Shown piece after piece: positions 11,891 through 23,032 of a stretch of 31,654 bases of DNA (positions are counted from its first letter, which is position 1; each line of letters starts with the position of its first letter). Source of the DNA: Bondarzewia mesenterica (Eukaryota; Basidiomycota; Agaricomycetes; Russulales; Bondarzewiaceae). The stretch is from the NCBI GenBank assembly GCA_004802705.1, contig SGPL01000390.1, positions 1-31,654 of the forward strand, in the 5' to 3' direction. The notes under the pieces were generated by a model, which was not told the origin of the DNA, did no database searches, and saw only the letters and a list, made by a program, of their open reading frames with translations. The position numbers and the translations under genes are program-made.

Positions 11891-14358
11891 TCACTCGATA
11901 TGTACCATCTCGCCCTCCTTCGTGTTCTGTCCGCCCAGCTTAGCCTCTCCCCCCGCAGAGATGATATCCTGGTTCTTGCGGTCCTGTTGGCGGACCTGCT
12001 TATTGTACTCGAACGACTTGCGTGCAGGTATACCGGCCTGGAAAAGGCCATTGATTTCCTCCAGCGAAAGGCCGGCCATTTCGGGAACGAAGAGATAGAT
12101 GAACGCCGCTGCGAGGAAATTCGCGCCAAAGAACACGAAACCCTGAAAGTGGTACATATAGCAGTATGAGAAGAACGACTCTGAGTTCATCAATATGGAT
12201 ATGGAATGGAGACATACGTATTTAGCTCCAATTTTGGCCGAGATGGGTGGGGAAAAGTACGAAAGGAGGAAGTTCCACACCCACTTACTCGAAAAGCTTC
12301 CATCAGTAAGGCAAATGTTGGCCGCATGGATTACTCACGTTAGAAGCACTGACAAAGGACAGTTGCTTGGCTCGAGTGCGCAGAGGTGCAATTTCACCGG
12401 CTGCAACATCATGTCAGTTCATATCACTATAGTTTCGGATCTTCCAAGAATTCAAGCCACGTACTATTTACCCAACCACCGGGGCCCCATGAGCAACCGT
12501 AGGAAAGCACGAATACGCAGATCACGAACAGCATTCCTCCACCAGCTCCCTTCCTCGCCACTTGGGTTGGGTCGTTGTTGGGATACAGAGCGTAGGATCC
12601 CTGGTAGGACCAACACAATTCAATAAGATAAGTGACGGAGAAAGAGCACAGTTTATCTCACAATGACCGCATACAACATATATGAGAGACCTTTTGAACC
12701 CGTCATCATATATTAAGCATGTCATCAGACATCCATTCTCTCAATCATAGCACTCACCCATGACCAACGCTCCGGCAATCATTGTCCGCCTACGACCAAA
12801 TCTGTAGCAAGTTGAGAGTTCAGCCTATTAGCCATACATGGAGTAAACTCACCGATCGAGGCAGTATAGGCCTGGAAGAGTGCCGATCATATCCAGAAGA
12901 CCAAAGATGATCTGACTGATATACGAGTTCAGACTCGGGTTGATTGAGACGAAAATAGATGTGCCATAGTACTAGAACCGGATACCTAAATCTATCAGAT
13001 GCTAATGCGGCGGCGGGCGTATGCAATACTCACGAAAATAAAGTTCGCTCTAGTTAGGTTTGAATACGAATATTCAGCTTTCACGTATTCTAAGCACGAA
13101 AAAAAAGGCCTACCCAGTAAGCTGCTGGAAGCTCTGTACGAGACATCTGAGAACGGAATAAGACAACCGCACACATACTAATTAATCACAGTTAACGCAC
13201 CCAATTAATGTCCTCTGCCCTGTCTTGAGCTCGTTCCGGAAATCGAAGCAATCCAGATAGGTTGTCCCGGAATGCTTTTCTTCTTCGATTTTTTCCGTGA
13301 TCTCGTCTATGTAAGCTTGAACCAAAGGGTCTTGAACAGGGATCGCGTGCATTCGCGCGATGACCACTCGTGCCACTTCGGTGTCGCCATTGAGAATAGA
13401 CTCACGAGGCGATCTAGGCAGGAAAGGGACACCCGCACCTAAGAGCACGCATTGAGTGCGTCGAAGTTTGATCAGTCACAAAGGAAAAAACATACAAAGA
13501 ATGGCGCCCCCAGACAACTTGGAGACCGATCGGAATCTTGTAGCTGGCAGTACCGTCAATGCCCTTGCAGGCTAAATCGAGGATGTAGGCGATGAGGATA
13601 CCGAACGTGATCATAACCTGGTAACATGATACGAATGCTCCTCGAAGAGCTTTTGGCGAGACTATGATTCGTGAGGAATTTATAATCAGTATGAAGAAAC
13701 ACAGAAGGGAAGATATTGAGTACACACTCTCTCCTTGATAAAGAGGAACAAGGGCAGACAAAGCCTTGTAAGCCAAGTACATTGAGTCGCAGGATGCCAA
13801 TGAAATGAGGCAAAACTATACTCACGCCGACGCCAAGCCCAGCGACAAACCTCCCCGCAATCAAAGCACCCAAATTTCCGGTGGGTGAAATTTGTACGAT
13901 GACACCCACAATGAAGATGGATGACATCATGAAAATGGCACCCCGCCGTCCCAAGAAATCAGCAGTAGGTACACCAAGCAAGGCGCCGGCGAAGCACCCT
14001 GCGGAGAGGAGGGATACAATAACAGATTGGCGATGTGATGAAAGCGAAAAGCCAGACGAAGAAGCCGAGTCGAGGGTGCCAAATGCGATTTGAAAATGAA
14101 GCATAATGAGACAACCTGAGATGTAGCTAGAAGGGGGGAGGATATGTAAAGTGAATAGGTATTCCGAGTGGACGGGCGCCAACGACTGACCCTATGTCGT
14201 ATCCGACTGAAAACAATGAATTTGTGAGCGCTGAGAAACATGGTAAAAAAGATAGCAAATACGCGGTGCGCACAGATGAAGCCTCCTATACCAACGAAGA
14301 GGTTGACAATAATGGCCAACATCGAGACCGGCTCGCCGCGAAACTTGAATCGGCCCAT
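11891..14358 (-). CDS. MFS sugar transporter (hexose-transporter type), many exons, probable 1-nt frameshift
   Basis: This is a proton-coupled sugar transporter of the plasma membrane by family. The start ATG at 14358 gives MGRFKFRGEPVSML, then a helix leading into GGFIFGYDIG across an intron. Further family marks in order: FLGRRGAIFM (loop 2-3), GRFVAGLGVG, the ALSALVPLYQGE joint, LPRSPRE (usually LPESPR), SFQQLTGANFIF, FGRRRTMIAGALVMG, SWGPGGWVN, PLRTRAKQLS and the C-terminal FVPEMAGLSLEEIN. About a dozen short GT-AG introns keep phase. One break is seen. In the exon ending near 13495, the coding strand has five G (13507-13511), shifting the frame at QVVWG, whereas one base fewer gives WGAIL and continues cleanly through the next intron. 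This is either a decayed allele or a consensus error. The substrate is not determined. Confidence 0.85.
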
Positions 14359-16501
14359 GACGAGGATGGTATAGTAGATTTTTCAACAAATCGAGGGTCG
14401 TGAAGAGAGGGAGGTGGGGAAGGGCTGCGTTTGATTTCGTGGGCCATCAGCTGCCTTTCATATGATCACACAAATCGCAATGCGGGAAGCGGTCCGTTGT
14501 GGGTATGATAGTTCTGATATGTGGAGAGTTTGAGGGCAGCACAAAGACGTGGCCGCCGGTACCAGACCACGGTTCTACACCGGGCCGGCATTCCACTGCG
14601 AAAGTGTTCGTATCTATTGAACCTTGACGGAACCAAAGTCGCAAGCCAGTGACCATGTCTCGACCTGAGGCGAACCTTCGAGCCTTCAGAAGTAAGAGCC
14701 GCGATTTGCGAGGTGTCAGGCTTTTGATTCACAAGAAGATGACCCTTTGAACGATACCGGAAGATGAAGTAATGCCCGGCCCGCGCAAAAGCGATATGTC
14801 CTGCATTTTCACGGCAGGATGGGCAAGTGACCAGAGACGGAGCGGAAGCATTAGGGGAAGCTCAAAGTTGGCGCTTACGCTGCATGCGAACGCCGCATAC
14901 GAGTCCCGCATACGAGCTCGGGTGTGCCCGTGTGATCTTATGTAATGTCACGCCCGATGAGTGAGCATCAAGCAAGTTTAAGCCATTCTCCTCCTTACTA
15001 CTGAGTGTACTCAATGCTCGGCTTCCTGAACAGCACAATGAAGTTCTCGTCTTTCTAGATCTCACTGATGAGCTTCCATGTAAGTTCATTATGATTGCCG
15101 ACCAGGGCAAGGGTGGAATATTTGGTGCCCTGTGAGCATTTTTGGTTGGAGGCTGAGCAAGTGCCGTTTCAACAGAATTGGGCCTGGTAATCCTGGTAGC
15201 TTTGCGTCTGCCACCCATTACAGATTAAATTAAATAAAAAAGTCAAGAGACGTGGATGGTGGTGGTTGAAATCAAAGACGATGCGACGCGATACGACACT
15301 GGACAGTGGACACGGTGCGACGAGTTGCGGAGCGCCGTGTGATGGTGTTATGTCACGCGTCCATCACAGCTCCACTGGCTCGCATGCAGCGTAAGCGCCA
15401 ACTTTGAGCTCCCCTATTGATATTGAACGTTGAAACGTTGAACGTTGAACGTTGAACGTTGAACGTTGAACATTTGAACGTTGAACATTTGAACGTTTGA
15501 ACACCATACCTTGACCCTCACGTAACCCTCACGTGCACTGATGTGGAGACTGGGTACTCTGTGAACCTTCGGTACGTTTTTCATTCCTTGAACCCCGTCG
15601 GTTTCTTTCCTAACTTGGTCGTACAATTATGTGTTGGATGCCGTTGTGCATAAAAAAAAACTAGCCGCGCATTATATAACCTGATGCGAGGAGACTGAGA
15701 ATCTTAGCTTGTTTCATGTGTCCATGGAATGAGATATTGCATGATCCATTGGTGACGAGCCCACATCGTACTCTCGTGTCGTCTATCTTCAATACTGGTA
15801 GAATATGGTAGACGTGACAGGTGGCCTCTGGTGGCAGCGAGACACTGAACACACAAGAACTCAGATTAATTGCAAAATGCGAACAAAATGTCGTGAGGAT
15901 CTTTTGAAGACAATACATACAGACAGTGAATCCAAGCCACCATTCTGTGATTCAGCGTGAGTTGTTTAACCAAGAGTGAGGCCTTGGTATTATCGTGAAC
16001 TTGAACGTGCCTACCTATGTAAGCCACAACGCGGCCCTGACCCTCTTGCTCAGTTTCCAAGAATCAGAACCGTGACGTCCGTCATTTCTCAAACAACACG
16101 GGGAACTCATGCCAAGTGTTACTCAAAGGGATCACCCGCAGAGAATGACTGTCCAGCGCCATCGCCATGCACCAGTGAAAACCGAAGGAGGCATTGATAT
16201 CTTATATAGCGTCAGGATGAAACAAGGCGATGGAAGACGTAACAGACGTAAACGCAGACGAGATATGTATACCGAGGTCGAATAAGATCAAAGCCCCAAT
16301 AGGGCAAAGAGTCGGTAGGGTGAAAGATGCGGGGCCGACAAACAGTCTAGAAAGGACTGCAAGGACGTACGACTGTTACGAGCGACTACTAGCGGGGAGG
16401 GGTATGCAAAGGATGGATGGGGAGATGCGTGGATGGTTGGAGTAAATAAGAACCAAATGGAATTCTCGCCAACGTCGAGCGCGCAAAGTGAAAGTACGGA
16501 A
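14359..16501. other. Gene-poor gap with minisatellite
   Basis: Over 2.1 kb lies between the start of the sugar transporter (-) and the 3' end of rho1 (-). Two moderately long minus-strand ORFs (14862-15218 and 15661-16060 in parts) have no recognisable motifs, and I do not call them genes. A heptamer tandem array lies at 15423-15502. The part next to 14359 should hold the transporter promoter. Confidence 0.4.
15423..15502. repeat. Tandem repeat of a 7-bp unit (TTGAACG)
   Basis: About eleven imperfect copies of TTGAACG occur head to tail, with some units changed to TTGAACA and some expanded by one T or A. On the other strand it reads CGTTCAA. It lies in the gene-poor gap. Nothing shows a function. 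Confidence 0.85.
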
Positions 16502-17415
16502 TTAGAGGACAACGCAGTGCGAGTGCTTCTTGCGGCCCTGGGACCGGCTCAGCAAAGCCGCCCGCGTTGCGTACTGGAACACCTCGCGTACGCCCTCACC
16601 AGACTTGGCGGAGCACTCAAGATAGTGCTTGGCACCGATCTTTTGCGCAACAGCCATACCCTAAAACGAATCGTCAGATCATTCAATGTCTGATGAAGAT
16701 AACAAAAACGTACCTCCTCAGGAGTCACCGGCCGCTGGCTTGTCTTCCTGAGTTCCTCAATCACACGGGGCTCACGCCTTAAGTCCTTCTTGCAACCAAC
16801 AAGGATGATAGGGAGGCCCGCGCAGAAATGCATGACTTCCGAGATCCACTGGAAGAGGAATGATGATCATATAAACTTAGTCAGCAACAAGGCTATGCGG
16901 ATGCCCGGTGCGGTGGTGCAGAGAGAATGAAGGTTGAAGCAGTGCGCACCTTCTCCTGTACGTTGTCAAGGGAGTCTGGAGAGTCGACAGCAAAGCAGAT
17001 GAGAATGACGTGAGAGTCTGGGTAGCTCAAAGGCCGAAGACGGTCATAATCTTCCTGTCCCGCCGTATCCCACAACGCAAGCTCAACGTGCTTTCCATCA
17101 ACTTCAACATCCGCGACGTAGTTCTCAAAGACGGTGGGGACGTAAACCTATAGATTTAGGAAAGGCAGTAATAACAGGTCAAAGTCCGCGCGAGACGGTG
17201 GGCATTAGCCAATCTGTCTGAACCAAACAAAGATAATGCAGAGAAAACGTGCCTCTGGGAATGTTCCTTTGGAGAACACGATCAAAAGACAGGTCTGTTA
17301 TGAGAGAAAGGGCAGGAATGAGTGAGATGGGGTAGGTGGTATGAAGGTGCAATAAATCAACCTTTCCACAAGCACCATCCCCAACAATGACGAGCTTTCT
17401 GCGAATTTCAGACAT
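16502..17415 (-). CDS. RHO1: Rho1-type small GTPase, five exons
   Basis: Rho1 is a membrane-anchored molecular switch that activates beta-1,3-glucan synthase and protein kinase C in fungal cell-wall growth. Exon 1 (17415-17362) gives [18 protein letters not shown] with the P-loop GDGACGKT completed across the intron. Later exons give the switch I segment [10 protein letters not shown], the switch [21 protein letters not shown], the GCKKDL guanine-specificity motif (T/CKxD class), [10 protein letters not shown] and a basic tail ending in the CAAX box CVVL, which predicts geranylgeranylation. Length is about 194 residues, normal for the family. The second intron (17252-17148) starts with GC (CCAGAG/GCACGT) and ends CTATAG; no GT alternative restores the invariant FPE-VYVPT joint, so this is a GC-AG intron. 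All other introns are GT-AG. The start context and first exon match Rho1 exactly in layout. Confidence 0.97.
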
Positions 17416-18501
17416 AAGTTGTGTATAGAGAGTGTAAAGGTTGTTGGAAGAGGAATTGAAGGAGAAAGTTGATTATGGGCGACGCTGTTGGTGGTGACGG
17501 CAAGTGAGGGGTGCAATTGACGGTGATACGAGGCGGGTTCTTAAGCGGGCCTTGAATTCGGCTCCTTCCAAGTCGGCATTGCACAGCCGTCTATGGCACG
17601 GCTTATGTAATCAGCCTCAGGCCTGTGCGTGGAAACGCCTCGCCTTTTATGGTCATATCGGATACTCCGTTTCACATTACTCTACGACAGACGAACTACT
17701 GTAGACAATATTTGTTTCAGCAGGACAGCGGGGGGCTACAAAATGCATTCTCCGCCGAGAAGAGACTCGATCTATCTGTTCTTTTGTGACACTTCCGTCG
17801 CGGTAGCTCCACTGCGATCACGGTGTCGGAAACAGCACAAGGCGTTTCAACAGACTCGAGACATTTTTTGACCGTGCCCGGTGACAAAAAGCAGCTTGCC
17901 AGTAAGTTGATAGGGGCAGTTTAGCATCTTTTCATAACTAACAAGACGGGCAGTGGGGTAGATCCAGGCTTACCTTCGGTCTGAGAAGGGAATACGACTT
18001 GGAGCTTGCGACACAATTGCGAGCATAATGAGCGAAGATGGTTTGAGATACATAAGGCACGAGGAACTAGATCTTTTGACGGTGAGACGAATAGCTCACG
18101 CTTGGCTCACACTGAAGAGAATGCTGAATTGTCCCTTCCGGAGGGAAAAAGAAGAGCGATAAAAATGATCAAGGGAACGAGGCGTGTGCCTAGGCTCTAG
18201 CCCTTACACCTTTGAAGTGGTCGCCACCCATCGATCCGCTCCTTTCGTCTCGCGTGTCAGCCAAACGAGCAAGAAAGGGTCGAACTGCCTCGACTTTGCC
18301 TGTCACGTGGCCGAGGAAAGGGCTTTTTTAGGTAATGGAATGTGGAGAGAACAGTCCGCGAAGCGCGTCATGCCGCAACTCTGTCTCAGCGCGCTCCTCG
18401 AGACTCCCTCCACCCAACCCATCCCTGTTTGCAATATAAACCGATGGTCTGTCCTCATTCACCCTCTCGTCTTGTTCCCCGTAGCTTGTCTTTGCTAAAC
18501 C
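17416..18501. promoter_or_regulatory. Divergent intergenic region between rho1 and the phosphatase gene
   Basis: About 1.1 kb separates two divergent genes and should contain both promoters. No convincing ORF is seen. Pyrimidine-rich tracts just before 18502, such as the CCTCATTCACCCTCTCG area, are typical of fungal core promoters. Confidence 0.4.
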
Positions 18502-19160
18502 ATGATCAGTTTTGCCGGCCTATGTCCCGAAGTCATGCAGGCCATGTGCACTCCCATGCACCTCATCCTCCCCGCCGCGCCTTCTCATGAACCATCCCCT
18601 CCTCCGCACCGTACATCTTCCCCGTCTTTCGCAGGCCAAGGCGCTCTATACCTCGGCTCATTTGCCGCCGTTCTTGAACCTACTCTTTTGAAAGAACACA
18701 ATATCTGCCATCTTGTCCAAGTCCTCGACGGCTCTTGGACTCCCGGTCCCAGTCCCAGTGGAATCTCCGCTCATCGGATTGACATACAGGATATAGAGAG
18801 CGCAGATTTAAAGCCTCACCTAGAGGACGCGGTAGAGTCCATTGACTCCGCTTTGTCTAGAGGTCAGAATGTCCTTGTACACTGTCATCAGGTGGGCATT
18901 TCTTCCCCTTTGTCGCTCCTTCATACCCAACCACGCTCTTCTTCTCGTGCTCGTACGCGAGCCAGGGGGTATCACGATCGGCATCCGTCGTAATTGCATA
19001 TCTCATACGCAAACGTGGCATGTCTTACGACTCCGCGATCGCCTACGTCCGTCAACGGAGAGCTTGCATCAAACCCAATCCCGGTTTTGTTAGGTGTCTT
19101 AAAGAGTGGGAACATCAATGGCGACCACTCGCCCCCGTTCGTACCCAGAGCTCGAGGTGA
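18502..19160 (+). CDS. Dual-specificity protein phosphatase, two exons
   Basis: The enzyme removes phosphate from Tyr and Ser/Thr residues through a Cys-phosphate intermediate. Exon 1 (18502-18891) codes 130 residues: a short N-terminal tail, the segment ALYLGSFAAV typical of the start of the DSP fold, then QNVLVHCHQ. After a 74-nt intron, exon 2 (18966-19160) continues GVSRSASVVIAYLIRKRGMS. Together these give the HCx5RS active site, HCHQGVSRS, with the general loop Asp likely in the DIQDIE stretch. The family-typical YVRQRRACIKPNPGF and a WEHQW helix follow. Total length is 194 residues, ending at the TGA at 19158-19160. A donor (GTGAGA) overlaps that stop, so a longer spliced tail is possible. 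The substrate, perhaps a MAP kinase, is not known. Confidence 0.9.
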
Positions 19161-20315
19161 GATAGCCCTTGTTATCATCATTCTGCTCAATAGCAAACTC
19201 TGTTCAGTATGCAGAATACGAGATACTCTCGCCCGCTGATGCATATTGACAATCGTATACGCGCTGGGGTACACTCGGGTTCGTGTACCTAGTGCTGCCC
19301 TCGTTGGACGCATCTCCGTTTGTGGCCTCTATCTCAGGCTCTCAGGCAGGCATGAGGGCTCTGCACGTACGAGTAGACCGTTGATATATCACATCTTGCG
19401 TCTCCAATCTCCAGCGATCAGAGACGCTCTCCTGACCTTACTTTTTCTTGTATATTCCCTCAGACGTTCCAGTATAACCAGTCTCATATGTTCTTATTAC
19501 TTTCGATGTCGATGTCCTTGTTCCCTAGAAAGCTGACATCGAACTTTGCACAAGCAGATATGAGATCGCGTGGTTGATAAATACGGCACGTTTCTTAAGT
19601 TAATATTTGGGGACGCGCTGGCGTTCACGGCTCAAGCGCTCACCTTCCGGCATGTCCTCACGCCTTCCTGTATATCTATGGGCACCATGCTCGACATTAC
19701 TGTAATCACGAATCTCGGCATCGTTCGACACCTGACCGACCTTGACCGACACCTTTCCCTTGCTGACTGGTCTGACGCTGTGATTTCCGGTCGGCTCTTC
19801 ACAAACAATGTCCAACATACATCAGCATACACCGGCGGTAGGTTTATGCCTCCGGCATACGTATACCCTCTCCCGGCGCCTCTCCACTCTGACCCGTTTT
19901 CGACCGCCTGAGCTCCCAAGCCATTCTCAGTGCGAGGCCGCTCACGCGCGTTCCTTCTCTGCTCAGCCAGAGTCAGTCATTCTCGCCCAATACTTCTTCA
20001 AATTCGGTTCTTATGCGTATCTCTTCTAAGCAATCTGATCCACATCTTGCAAGTATTTACAGATGTTCCTGTTTTCCTCCATTTAGTCTTCCCACCACAG
20101 TGGCGTCGGTTCGACTGCCGAAGATGCAACATGGGCGTGTTCACCGGGTACGAGCAGTTGAAGAACGGGCGAAAAGGCAAGTTGGAACGAAATGTGCGAA
20201 CGAAAGCGCATCCTGTGTGCGCCAGTTACTATTGCTCGTGCGGGCTTGAGTCGAACGTCTTGAGTTTCAACGCTGACGGTACTGGAAATATAGAACTCCC
20301 TGTCAATTGTAACAG
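19161..20315. other. Unassigned stretch upstream of the HNH relic
   Basis: Several plus-strand ORFs (for example 19570-19911 and 19930-20379) overlap in different frames with no recognisable domain. The later part includes a Cys-containing run (FDCRRC and YYCSCG) that could be an upstream exon of the HNH-type gene. I could not join it in frame. Confidence 0.3.
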
Positions 20316-20960
20316 GCCCTCATTCGCGATACCTTTCGTCGCATCATCACCGGCACGTACGACAAAGCTTGCCGCCTGAAAATGCCTGAATTAAATCGAA
20401 TGATCAATGCTCAGCAACTTCCTGTGACGGAGACCCAGGCTGCTCACATTTTCCCTGAATCCAATCAATCAGGGGGTTTCCGAGATGAACAAAGAGGCGG
20501 AAAGGTGTGGCTTGTCTTCTCTTATCTGTTCGCACTCAGCAATAAACCAAACGATAATCAATCCAGCATCAGTGTGCCGCCCCAGCCTGGGTAATTATGG
20601 AGCGTTTTGGCTGGGTCATCGTCGTTGCTGACGAAGTTCAATGGGCATGATACTCACCGCCTGGAGAATGTTGTGACTATGTCTCTCAACTTGCTTCAGA
20701 GATTTGATGACTTTGAGAATATTGATACTGTTTTCAGAGACATGGAGGAGATGCCGGCGTTTGGCGAGCAACGGAGAATCTGCAGATGCCCTGAGCTATG
20801 CGTTGTTGTGGCACGGGCATATCGCAGTCTTCCGATTTCTTTTTGTAGAATAAGCAATGGCAGGCTTCCTATATGCCAACATGTCATCCTCGATATCTTC
20901 TACCATCTCAATTTGGTCTGTCTCGCTCAGCAAATCCATACCCATCGATTCAATGTCTAA
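20316..20960 (+). pseudogene. Broken HNH-nuclease-domain gene
   Basis: After an acceptor at 20315 the reading is ALIRDTFRRIITGTYDKACR, then TETQAAHIFPES, the layout of the basidiomycete HNH_2-type nuclease domain (R...TG...AHI-P-S). An intron (20505-20572) leads to AWVIMERFGW. Only after dropping one base of the GGG at 20613-20615 does the frame continue SSSLLTKFNGHDTHRLENVV and the LLQRFDDFE helix, both expected parts of the domain. The upstream half found in such proteins cannot be joined, and the C-terminal part after about 20760 no longer resembles the family. It is therefore probably a decayed copy, though the single G may be a consensus error. Such genes are numerous in mushroom genomes. 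Their role is not known. Confidence 0.55.
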
Positions 20961-21347
20961 TCAGAAGTTGCAGTGTTGACTGAAGTCCACGATTCTGGGA
21001 GGGGTCAAAGTAGCCCATGGTACCCGGCAAAGGGCGATTCCCTGAGCGGGGATCATAACTGCAGTGTACGACAGTAAGTTTGTGCTTTTGCTGATGTGTT
21101 AATAATGTCAGGGTCCTAGATTATCTTCGCCGCATTGTTGATCAATCGATCAATGATTGATGAGGAGCAACTGTATTGTGCGTTCTAGTTCAAGGAATGA
21201 TTCGAGTGACTGCTGCCGCTAACATGCAACGGACACACGTGCCTACATACATTACGATACTTAATGGTATTTCTCCGGAGCCATCATGGCCGATTCTTCC
21301 TCCAAACTTCCTCCTCTCTTCAGACAAGGTCCACATCTATCGGAGAC
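20961..21347. other. Intergenic region
   Basis: No coding content is recognised. It lies between the HNH relic and the membrane-protein gene and probably carries the latter's promoter. Confidence 0.4.
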
Positions 21348-22411
21348 ATGAGACAAGAGTATGAGCTCTTACCCACAGATGAGAGCGCAGGCGCTCTTGA
21401 TGACGCAATAGGTAATCAACAATCCTTCACTGAATGGTCTATCATGTTTAATTTCTTTACTTCTACGTGTAGGGTCGGACTCCTCTTCTAGGGTGCAACA
21501 TAACCGATTGTTCTTTTCAAGCGTTCTGCCAGCGCTATTCGCGCTCCTCTGCACCCTCGCCAACTTCGCCCTCTGGTATGCTGGGCGCACAGGAATAGGC
21601 CATCCCCATGCAAGTGCACTTCTAACACGCCTCTCCTCCTCCCTCGAACGCCCCTCGACCTATATTGGTCTCGACAAGCTCACTTACGATCGTATCTCTG
21701 AATCTCACCGCCAATTTGCGAACTTTCCGTTCTTGCTCACCCAGATCAGCAAGGTGGAGCCGGAGCTTGTGTGGGCTGACGATAGCAAGCAGAAACTTAC
21801 AAGCATCGGATCCATCTCTCCTGATTCGCGGCGTTTTATGCTGACGCCTGAGGTGAATAGATATCACTCCTTTGGACTGCGGTCGCAGTAATTGGCTAAA
21901 CTACTATGGTGAATGGCATTCAGATATCGTCCGTCGCTCAATTCCGAGTCGTGGATTACGGTTACGAGAACTGCTCGCTGAATTTTGCTTTGCAATCTTC
22001 AGCCAAGCAACTCCCCCTCGCAGGCGCGTCTGTAGACATCTGGTCCCTCAGCATGTCGTCCTCCCGTCTTGACGCTACGCGTCTATCCTGGACTTCACGG
22101 CCGTCAAGAAGGGAGAAGCTCGGAATGGTGATGCTCGCTCCAAATGCTTCTGTTGAATTGGAGAGGACTTGGCCTTGCAAATGGGGGGAGTTTCAAACAT
22201 TCGAGTTTGCGTGTGCGATGGACGAGAAAGAGGGTGAGCGGCGGGGGTGCAACGTCGATTTCTGGCAGGATCCAAAGGTTCCGAGTCTTGGTCAGTATTG
22301 CTAAGTATTCCCATCGATTGTCCGTGTTATGTGGGCTGATTCTTTTCCTTTTTTTTCACAATTGGTGCAGGGGTGACTATGACGCAGCGCTCGTCGCTCG
22401 CTGGGGCGTAA
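21348..22411 (+). CDS. Single-pass membrane protein of a conserved fungal family, four exons
   Basis: Exons 21348-21411, 21473-21852, 21924-22290 and 22371-22411 keep phase through three GT-AG introns and give 283 residues. The N-terminal 30 residues are hydrophilic (MRQEYELLPTDESAGALDD) and are followed by one membrane helix (VLPALFALLCTLANFALWYA), so the C-terminal domain probably faces the lumen or outside. The rest has the pattern RPSTYIGLDKL, SPDSRRFMLTPE, AQFRVVDYGYENCSLNFAL, WSLSM, CKWGEFQTFEFACA and CNVDFWQDPKVPSLG. This layout is one I associate with an uncharacterised family found throughout Agaricomycetes. Two or three Cys in the luminal part could form disulphides. No enzymatic motif is seen and no function is assigned. 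The gene looks intact. Confidence 0.8.
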
Positions 22412-23032
22412 TTTAAAATTCTCTCGGCGAGATATATCCCGTGCGTCCCGGTTCACCCTTTCTTTGTGTTTGTATACCAAAATTGTGAAAAAATCGTAAG
22501 CTGATGTCGAGCTGATGCTATAAATTTAAAGCCAGCCTGCGCTTCAGCTAGATGCGATTGCACAAGTCTTAAGGTTCAGCATAACGCAATAGATAGGCAT
22601 CTGGGTTCCTAATAGGTAACACAACAAGATCTATCGAACCACTTATGTAGCCCAAAAAAATTCCGGTTTACTGCCAACATCTACGCACAAGAGGCTCGCC
22701 TTTTTCGTCAAGATCTTCTCCGTCAGGCGACATGATGCATGATGCATGATGGGTTGTACACGCACAGGATTGGAATCGACAGCAGAACATGAAGATCAGA
22801 TTACGGGCACTCTAACGCCGCGAGGCTGCGCCGAACGTATCATCGGCATTTTTCTTTCCATGGCCTTCATCAAAAGGCGAAGGAGGACATTCGTCCTGGG
22901 CGGAGATGACAGGACGTTACAGTCAGCGTCAATTGCTCTCTCTGGGAGACAATGTCTGGATGCATCCTGGCGGGATTGACCTCCATCGACGTCGTGCGGA
23001 GAGGATGGAGAGCAGACCCAGTTCATAAAAAT
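22412..23032. other. Convergent intergenic region
   Basis: The 3' ends of the membrane-protein gene (+) and UstYa-like gene 1 (-) face each other here. The stretch after 22411 is AT-rich. Three exact copies of CATGATG lie at 22731-22751. No gene is seen. Confidence 0.4.

Noticed and set aside
14862..15218. 118-residue minus-strand ORF in the gene-poor gap
   Set aside because: It has no recognisable domain and no upstream signals, its Ser/Arg-rich composition is typical of chance frames, and no exon partners were found.
19127..19250. Alternative frame at the phosphatase 3' end giving a short ORF ending YAEYEILSPADAY
   Set aside because: It needs a new start inside the phosphatase exon and a different frame. 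The phosphatase reading explains the same bases with conserved residues.
9440..22751. Two separate CATGATG triplet arrays (9440-9460 and 22731-22751)
   Set aside because: The flanks do not match beyond the heptamers and the arrays are only 21 bp, so they are not evidence of a shared mobile element.
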